This document shows, piece after piece, positions 56,316 through 64,000 of a DNA stretch of 64,000 nt. The position numbers and the translations under genes are program-made. Numbering within the stretch: position 1 is the first letter of the stretch; every line of letters begins with the position of its first letter. The stretch is from Alisma plantago-aquatica (lineage: Eukaryota; Streptophyta; Magnoliopsida; Alismatales; Alismataceae): the NCBI GenBank assembly GCA_963693085.1, contig OY856413.1:471193879-471257878 (forward strand), written 5' to 3'. A model generated the notes under the pieces. It was not told the origin of the DNA. It saw nothing but the letters and a program-made list of their open reading frames with translations, and searched no databases.

Positions 56316-59300
56316 TGTTATGACCACATTTGTGCTTAATTGGTATATTAGGTTTACCTGAATGATTACATGCTTGATTAGATTGAACATCTTTTAGACT
56401 TGATTCATGATAGTACCTCAATTGTGATGTTTCAAACCTAATAAGAAACTCTAATTATGTTTTTAGTTTGAAGAATTAGGGTTTGAGAAATGTAAACCCT
56501 AACCTGTAAACATGAGGGTTTTGATAGTATATGAATATGGAATTTGAACAAGATAGCAGTGTGGTACATGCTTTTTCATATTTTCTATGTATTTTGTATT
56601 TAATTAAATTTTGGATATGACATGGATAACTTAATCATGCATGCTAGAGAAAAATTTCAGAATATTTGGATGTTCTTTGAATGTTGTTCTCAGTCAAACT
56701 ATACTTTGACCGGCCATGCTGACAGAGTGTTGTTCAGTAGTGTAGTGTTTGATTTTTTGCTATTTATTGATAGTTCTGAATGATCTGAAATTTATACTGG
56801 AGCTTTGAGATTACATGTTGGACATCATGCTAAATTTTCATAATTTTTGGAGGATATTTTACCTCTGAAATAAATGAATTATAGTAACTTTTTATAACAG
56901 AAAAATCTGATGAAATTAGAAAATGTATAGTGAGGGGTCAATGTGTAAGTTACCCAAGCACCTCAATTTCTCTATATGATTAAGCTAGCACCCAAGGAAC
57001 TCTCATATTTAGTGATCCATTATAGAGAAATGAAATTCTAGAGAGAGAGAGAGGAGAGCTAGGGTTTTGAGAGGAGAAAGTGATAAAGATGCTGACCTAG
57101 GGTTTCTCTATTCGAGATATGATGAAATCAAGTAAATTTAGCTTTTTTGCATAGTCTTTCATGGTGAATCTTCTCTCACATGTTAAGATTCCGTCCCTCC
57201 TCTGATTTGATTTGAAATGGTATCAAATCTTCCCCTATTCTCACTCTTTCTTCATAATCCCTCATTTTTAGGGTTTCCAGGTTGAAAGGAAGAAGAAATC
57301 AGTGATTTGTTAGGGTTTTGATATGGATTTGAGACTTTCAGAGATAACCTACATTTTTTAGGTGTTTTCACACCTTAGGGTGAGTGGTCACTTCCTTTAA
57401 ACAGTAGATTGCACAAAAATGAATTAAATCATCAATAATCTTCAATTTCTTAGTATGCGAGTACAAACACTAAGTTGCCTGTTTGATCTAGCTTTTGCAA
57501 CATGATATGAAATAGATTATTTTTCTATTGTGATGAATTTTAGATGATGAAATATGATTATAAATGGTTACAGTCCATCTAAATGAGAATTCTTAAAGTA
57601 ACTGTAGAGGTTATATGAATATATTGAAATTTTCAGTTATGACTAAAATTGATGTATAGTTAAATAAAGACATTTATCTATTTGAATCTCTTTGATTATG
57701 AATTATTGTTTATCTGAATGCATAGTATATACATGTTAGATACTATCTTGGATTTTGTGTGAGGTCATCAATGTTCTCTCGATATCTCGGTAAAGAGGGT
57801 GAAACCCTAGATGCGTGAAAAGTTGGTAATTTGCGAATAGATATTGTGAAATCTATTTGAAGTGCTTCTCTTGACATCATAGACTTTATTTATCCAATGT
57901 TATTATTGATTCATGATATCTCAATGAATGGCATGGAAACCCAAATTCATATCATTTCCACAGTTTCATACATATGTTTATTGTATATGAATTGTTGAAA
58001 GCGATCTTTATTCAATAAATGTTTATGATGCATTAAATCCTTATGAAAGTCATGTGATAAGTGATTGAGGTAAATGAATCCCTAAGGATAGGGTGTTCAA
58101 TGGATCAAGTATCATGTTATCAATGTTTCTTAGTACGAGATGTGGTGATGATTAACAATTTAGTTTGTGGTAAATAATATCAGATAATCTATGAACTGAA
58201 CATGTTTGCAAAGCTAAACTAAGATATGTTGATGTGATGATTGAATTGTGAACTTAAAGAGTGAATTAGACATTTAGATTCCCTAAACACTGTAGAATCC
58301 TCACATGATAAGGCATGTGTTGAGGGGGAGGAAATGATTCCCCAACTGGAGGTAGTCCAGGTCGAGGTAAGCCAGAGCGCACTAGTAGGGTGTGGGGGTC
58401 TTGATCAGTAGGGCAGACTCCTTATAGTTGTGTGGTACCCAACACCAACTGGAGATGTCAGTGGTACCTATGTTACATGTTGTAGTGATCAGTGGTTAGT
58501 AGGTCCACTGATGCATAATAAGCCTGATGGATTTGACTCACCGCCTAAGTACCCAGGTTGAGAGGTGGACTCTGAGATATCTGGCCGCACCCATTGGCCG
58601 CCGAGAGGCAAACGTGCCGAGGCCCACTATAGATGGGGTCTTACTTGAGAGACATGCTTAGGAACCCGAGTATGCTTCTAAGCCTTGTACAGTGAGATCG
58701 TAGCTTGCTATGATTCTTTCACATGTTGTGGTACACCTCATGTGAGTTCAAGGTATAATAAGATGAATGAGAGGTTAAAAAAGTATGCGAATTTATTCAA
58801 TTGTTCTTTGTATGTTTCTGAATTATTAGTCTTCTTTGTGATTAATCAAGCATGTTCATATATTAATTCACATGTTCATATATTGATTCACTATTGTAGA
58901 TATCTAGAGTATCTTGCCATATTTATGTTTGTGAATGATTATTCCCTTTAAATCTTACTGTTGTTATAGTTGATATCAATTTCTCAACAGTATATTTGTA
59001 ATTATATAAGTTCTTTAAACTATTTCTTTGAAGTATTCATTCATTGAGCAAGTAGGCTCACCCCTCTACTCACAATTTTTAGGAAAACCTCATGGATTGA
59101 AGAATGTCAATGCCAGAATAGATATGCCACAAGAGCTATGTATCAGAATCATTTGAGTTCAGTCGGTCCCTATCACTCTAGGTCCTTGTAGAGTAGTGAG
59201 AGATTTGTTAATTATGTTTTGTAACTTTGATTCCTTAATAATATAGTATATATATGATTATCATGTCATATGTACATGAAAGTGTGAGAAACATTATGAA

Positions 59301-59507
59301 AGTTTAGATGTGTACTTTTAATATTTAGATTAGATTAGAGTAATCAAGGTTTAATTCCCTTGTGAAGTTTATTTATATATTTGAATGTGAGAAAACAAAG
59401 AGTTTGAAATTTTAAAAAAAGTTGAAGTGATCTTTGTATTAAGTACAATCCTCAAACTTATGCCCTAATCTCATGATTAGTGGTAATAGTTGGATGTGGG
59501 TGTAACA
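56316..59507 (+). repeat. Element B 3' LTR
   Basis: Partner of 49951-53128. The inverted motif at about 56695 reads GTCAAACTATACTTTGACCG, with both arms changed relative to the 5' LTR yet still pairing. Confidence 0.93.
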
Positions 59508-60182
59508 TTGTGTGCCTAAGTATGTGCATGATCATGAGATTGATTATTGAAAGATTCAATTATCTGTGTAACATATTTCTCTTGAGAATGGAATACAAAA
59601 ATATTGAATGAGGATGTAATTGTATTTATATAACATAATTGGTAGTTGTCGTACATGTTGTTCATATTCCTTCTAAAGTGATCACCTGATCTACTGCTCA
59701 GTCATAGTTATCTGAATTTCTTAGTTATGATAATATTCTGTTATGCTCATAATATATGGTCATATATGTTTAGTATAGTGCAACTTTATTTTTTTTCTTC
59801 TTCTAAATAACAATATACCCATTATAATAATATTGTTAGAGGATGGTTATATCTCCCAGTGGGACATTTGTCTCACCCTGTGGGTTCCACAACTTTTTAA
59901 GTGGACGTGCTCGAGGAAGCAAAGATTGTGTAAGCTGAGACAAGACAACAGTAGGAAGAAGACCTAGAATTTTGAGGTGGTGTGTTGTCAGTTGTGCTTT
60001 GTTGTAGATAAAATTCCTATGTGCCGTCCCTATACTCTCAGGTCCTTGAGGGGATAGTATCTTTTCGATTTCATGATCAATATGAGCTTTTTTTTAATAT
60101 GTTGTTGTTGCTTATGGTTTACTCATGTACACATTTTGGTGATGGCAAATCTTATGTCAGATGGAATAGTAATGCAACATGT

Positions 60183-60261
<79 letters not shown>

Positions 60262-60411
60262 CAAGCTTTGAGCTTTCTTATAAAGAGTTTTCTAGAAGTG
60301 GTTCTTTATGGAAAATGGTTTTCATTTTTAGTGATTTTCAGTAATCCCTTGTTATTGTTATTTTCGCATGATTTTGTGCAATCTCATTGTCGGTGTGATA
60401 ATGGTGTTACA
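59508..60411 (+). mobile_element. Element D 5' LTR, part right of element B
   Basis: It begins with the duplicated TTGTG and ends ATGGTGTTACA at 60411, six bases before a PBS. It includes CTCACCCTGTGGGTTCCACA and TCCCTATACTCTCAGGTCC, which resemble the 3' part of the element C LTR (12966-13110 and 19727-19840). Confidence 0.8.
60185..60259. repeat. (TA)n microsatellite, about 37 repeats
   Basis: An uninterrupted TA run of 75 nt. The Ile/Tyr-rich reading frames across it are artefacts. Confidence 0.98.
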
Positions 60412-60416
60412 TTTGT

Positions 60417-60428
60417 TGGTATCAGAGC
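60417..60428 (+). promoter_or_regulatory. Element D primer-binding site (initiator Met tRNA)
   Basis: TGGTATCAGAGC, unmutated, just inside the LTR. Confidence 0.93.
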
Positions 60429-60544
60429 TATAGGTTCACTGAGTCTACAGGGACATAGGACTAAGGTGTTGAGTTTGTTCTAATGTCCTCCAATATATCT
60501 TATGGTGACTTCTGCCTATGTAGAAGAAAGGGGAAAGCATAAAG

Positions 60545-61710
60545 ATGTCTGGAGAACATGATGAACATGTTACTGAGAGCAATGTTGTGCACCACAAGAA
60601 GATGCAATGGATTACGAAAATGAGGAACGAGTGTCTGAGAATCCACAACCAGATCCAGTCATGATAGAGAATCCTACTTTTCTGGTTCTCTTCAGCAAGT
60701 TTATGATGATAATAGTGCATATGGAAGATCGGATACCTAGAGTATCAGTGCCCAATGTAGAAGCTTCGGGTTCTAGTAAGACTTTTAAACGACTATGCCA
60801 TGTAGGAGCTATAGAATATGATGGAATAGCTGACCCAGCAGATGCAGATATATGGCTTACTGAGGTAGAAAAAGCCTTTAAAATCCTTAGCAACCTGGAT
60901 AATGACAAGGTTAGGCATGCTGTGTATGTTTTGAAGGGTAGTGCTGGCTACTGGTGGGCCATAGAAGAGGCAAAAAGGAATGATGAAGAGGTAGATTGGG
61001 AGGAATTTCGTCAAGAATTCATCAATAAGTACTTTCCACAAACGTACTTCGACAAAAATATCTCGCAATTGGAAAAGATACAATAGGGAACCATGTCAAT
61101 TAATGGGTATGAGTCTAGGTTTATGGAACTTTAATGATTTTGTCCTCAAATGGCTGCTACCAAATTAGAAAGGATATGACATTTTGAGAAAGGATTGACT
61201 GCTGAGATGTCTACCTCAACAACCGGCTTGCAAAGTAGGGAAAGTTTTGCCACATTTGTGGAATCTGTGAGGAGGATAGAGAAATCTATGATAGGGAAGA
61301 ATGAGGCAAATATTAAGAAGAGGTCCATACAATCTCAGGAGAAATTGTTTGGTGGTTCTAAACAGCCAAAGTTTTCAATACCACTAGTTCAAGAAGTATC
61401 TAGTGTATCAATGTGGTGGTCACCCAGTAAAGGAAGAGGACAAAGTTTATCTTCAATTGGAACCTCAAGCTCAGTTTCCAAGATAGTGATGGGACAGATA
61501 AGACCATGGTATGAGAGTAAGACATGTTATTGGTGTGGACAGGTTGGGCATACCAGACCGTTTTGTCCACAAAGGCACAATGAGATGACACAACAACCAA
61601 GGCAGAATCAACAACCAAGGCAGAATCAGCAAGGTTTGCAAGGACCACAGTCCAGTGGAATAGGAGGATGTGGATGTGGACATGCGTTGCAAATTGTTCA
61701 TCTACTCTAG
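60545..61710 (+). pseudogene. Element D gag with CCHC knuckle, disabled
   Basis: It starts MSGEHDEHVTES (ATG 60545), the same start as element A gag. A shift of one base before 60607 moves it to the main frame, which reads ENPQPDPVMIENPTF, IEYDGIADPADADIWLTEVE, HAVYVLKGSAGYWWAIEEAK and FRQEFINKYFPQTYFDKNIS. In-frame stops at 61084, 61132, 61135 and 61177 break it. It then continues open to a CX2CX4HX4C knuckle at 61525-61566 (CYWCGQVGHTRPFC) and a Gln-rich tail. Gag would package retroelement RNA. Nothing of protease, RT or integrase follows. Confidence 0.92.
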
Positions 61711-62360
61711 GTAGTAGAGGATGAGGGTGAAAGTAGGAAACGGCTACACTCTATGAGTTGAGTCAGCTTGAGACACCAAATGACCCATAAGGGGTAATAG
61801 GTCAGATAGAACTTTTCCATTCTAACTTATTTTCTCTTTATTCTTCCTGTTAATCATAAGAAAGATAGTTATTGTTGAGTTTCCTTTGAATTAGTCTTAT
61901 GGGAACATGAGAAAGAGACACATGTAGAAAACCAGAGATACTAAGTCCTAGAACTTAAAAATAATAGAAAACAAAAGTACATACTACTTAATCTCAGTAC
62001 TTGAGTACCCTATCCAAGTATTTAACTATTGAAGACAAGGTAAGTATGGGACTCTTAGATTTCTATATTTCTGATTACTTAGATCAAGTATTCACTTTGA
62101 TACAATCTAAAGAGTATGCTGAAATAGGACATGTAGCACAGAAATTGTTACCACATTCTAAATTGTGATAAGATGGAACCTGATCTAGTCTCAAACCAAC
62201 TTATGGATAAAAGAAGAATATTTCTTAGTCATAAGTAAGTTTACTATTTTGAGATTCCTTTAGTTGGTTTCATAAAAGTTTAAGGAAGAGTTAAAAGAGG
62301 AAGTACCTTTCCTTTCTCTTAAGATTTCGGGGACGAAATCCTTGTTAGAGGCTGATGATT
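61711..62360 (+). mobile_element. Element D interior, 3' part, non-coding
   Basis: No pol. CAGTACTTGAGTACC then AAGTATTTAACTATTG (61996-62033) resembles the hairpin motif in the B and C interiors. AGATTTCGGGGACGAAATCC (62322) and the following TTGTTAGAGGCTGATGATT mark the end of the interior. Confidence 0.75.
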
Positions 62361-64000
62361 TGTAACACCCCTGACCTGGGTTTTGGGATAACCCATTTTA
62401 TTTTGCTTAATTAAGTTGTTTAAAACTTTAATATAATCCTTTTAGGTGTTTCACTAACATGTGACACACCTATGTTTCAAGTTTGGTCCCGTTTGAATAA
62501 TGTTTGTACAATGTTTACTTATTTTGGACCAGAGTGCAATTTACCAAAATTAAGGGGTTAACATGCAAATTACCATATCTAGAGTGTCCCTTCTCTCTCT
62601 TAGCATCATCAAGAGGAGAGAGAGAGGAGGGATGCCTTGTTTGAGTCTTGGGTGAGTGATAGCACTCTTGGTGGTGAAATAACCAAAGAATGTTGAGTAC
62701 CTTGAACCCTAAATGAGGTTGTGTTGAGTTGTGAAGTGTATATGGGAGTGCCTATCGGCTTGGAAGCCATAGAGGAGGTCCCATATCGGTTTAGAAACGT
62801 TTTGTAAGTATTCATATCGTGCTAAGAACCTTAAGTAAGTGAAGCATATCAGTTTAGAAGTTCCTTGCAAAGGTTATATCAGTTTGCATATAAAGTGATA
62901 TCGGGTTGTGATATCTTCTCAAGCAAGATATCCAATGGCTGATACCTCATCCTTTAATTATCCACAAGAGTTTTGCATGTCAATATAATTGTGTATGTAT
63001 GGAGTCACCATGCATGGACACATGTCACCCAAGTGCATATGGTGATGACACTTCACATACACTCTCTCTCATGAGCCTCAACTATATAAGCCTCTCTTTC
63101 AACCTCCTAGTAAACATTTTTTACCCTCATACCATTCCTTTCTTGGTAGACGACCCTAGGAGTTCAAGGATCATGAGGAAGGTCGAGCATATTGTCTAAG
63201 GTGAAGCCATGATCATTTTTAACCTTGGGTGGACTATGCTTCTCTGATCATGGTTTCTTCCATTCTTTCTTTTCTCCTTCACCAAGTTTCTAACTATGAT
63301 ACCTTCTTCTTGATGGAGGTGAAGCTATAGCCAAATCTTGGACCTTTGGATAAGTCTTCTTCAACCTTGGGAACGTGAATCTTTGGATCTTGAAACTCTA
63401 GTGTTGATCTTGAGGCGGGTTATATAACTTGAACTCAACTTTATTATTATTCACCTTCTATCATGCAATACTTGGTGGTTTCTTTTCCATTTCAACTTTT
63501 TTTGGTTGAATGATGATTCTATGAGATCTAATGGATATATAAGGTTGTTTTCCATGAACTAGAGTATTTGGTGGATGAAGGGTTGAAGCTTTAAGATGAC
63601 AAGTCAATACATACACCAATTTGTGAGTGGTCATCACGACTTGTGGTGTTCAAATCGACACATCATGTAACAAGCCGTCACACTTGGGAAACTGATATAT
63701 TTTGATGGGGCTGACCCGTCATGCCCTAGAAGAGCTAGCCCGTTATACTTGACATCTTAGACCGATAGGTTGAGAGTGTTATCTGACCATGACTAGGAGG
63801 ATATCTCATGAGCTAGAGTGCCAAACTGTGATGCCCATGGTTGAGCAAGAGGCCGACATGAAGATGCCTAACCCGTCACAATTAGGGTTGTCCGTCACAC
63901 CCTTCAAGTAGGGCTAAATCAATACATATGACGTCCTAAACCGTTACTGGTTTGTTACATGTAAAGGACTATTGTTCTTACAGTTGTCTATCCTATCACC
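62361..64000 (+). mobile_element. Probable element D 3' LTR, cut by the window end
   Basis: It starts TGTAACACCCCTGACCTGGG, a common opening of plant gypsy LTRs, right after the interior end signal. Because the 5' LTR start is not in view and this LTR's 3' end is off the window, identity of the two cannot be tested. It contains ATATCGGTTTAGAA-type motifs at 62752-62910 and CCGTCAC/CCCGTCA motifs at 63650-63900. No ORF resembles a gene. Confidence 0.65.

Larger units (their letters stand above)
49951..59507 (+). mobile_element. Element B: LTR retrotransposon without coding capacity, 9557 bp
   Basis: LTRs of about 3.18 kb (49951-53128 and 56316-59507) start TGTTATGACC and end GTGTAACA, and are flanked by TTGTG. 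The interior has a decayed PBS, no gag or pol and a good polypurine tract. The LTRs differ by roughly 10-15% by eye, so it is older than element A. By organisation it is a LARD-type element that would need proteins from a gypsy helper. It lies inside the element D LTR. Confidence 0.93.

Noticed and set aside
60021..60344. 107-aa reading frame with an Ile-Tyr run
   Set aside because: It is a translation of the (TA)n microsatellite.

Overview
This is plant nuclear DNA made almost entirely of transposable elements. I find no host gene, rRNA or true tRNA gene. The evidence for a flowering plant is an intact TNP2-type CACTA transposase with plant-style introns, LTR retrotransposons primed by the plant initiator-Met tRNA (TGGTATCAGAGC), a chromodomain Ty3/gypsy element with about 4-kb LTRs, Ty1/copia remains with coiled-coil Gag, and a tRNA-derived SINE. 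The species cannot be named from the window.

Layout. 1-20249: an old Ty3/gypsy-like element without coding capacity (element C). Its 5' LTR runs off the left edge and is interrupted by a 10,002-bp CACTA transposon (2688-12689, target duplication GCC). The CACTA carries one intact transposase ORF (6224-9382), a broken Ptta/Ulp1-like second gene, subterminal GCGTCGG repeats, and a leader intron filled with a 449-bp tandem array in which each unit holds a hairpin of about 190 nt. 20255-24837: a truncated Ty1/copia element (LTR, PBS, gag, protease, start of integrase). 24838-28819: unidentified AT-rich DNA, a decayed second copia gag-pol, and a SINE flanked by GAATATTG. 28820-39950: a recently inserted chromodomain gypsy element on the minus strand (element A, target duplication ATTAC), internally deleted. 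39951-43101: copia LTR-like DNA. About 43102-49060: a second, decayed CACTA with a single diverged copy of the leader hairpin. About 49060-60411: the LTR of gypsy-like element D, split by a complete non-coding LTR element (B, 49951-59507, target duplication TTGTG). 60412-62360: the D interior with a broken gag. 62361-64000: the start of the next LTR.

How it works together. Only the CACTA transposase looks able to make a full-length protein. Its second gene is broken and its Ulp1-like domain has Tyr where the nucleophilic Cys is expected. All LTR elements here look non-autonomous: B and C lack ORFs, A lacks the catalytic half of RT, and D retains only gag. The most striking structural theme is that several families carry arrays of short inverted repeats in their presumed control regions: the CACTA leader hairpins and subterminal units, the TCGGTCGAGTT pairs in the copia LTR, and the CTCACCTCTC/GAGAGAGGGG pairs in the element A LTR.
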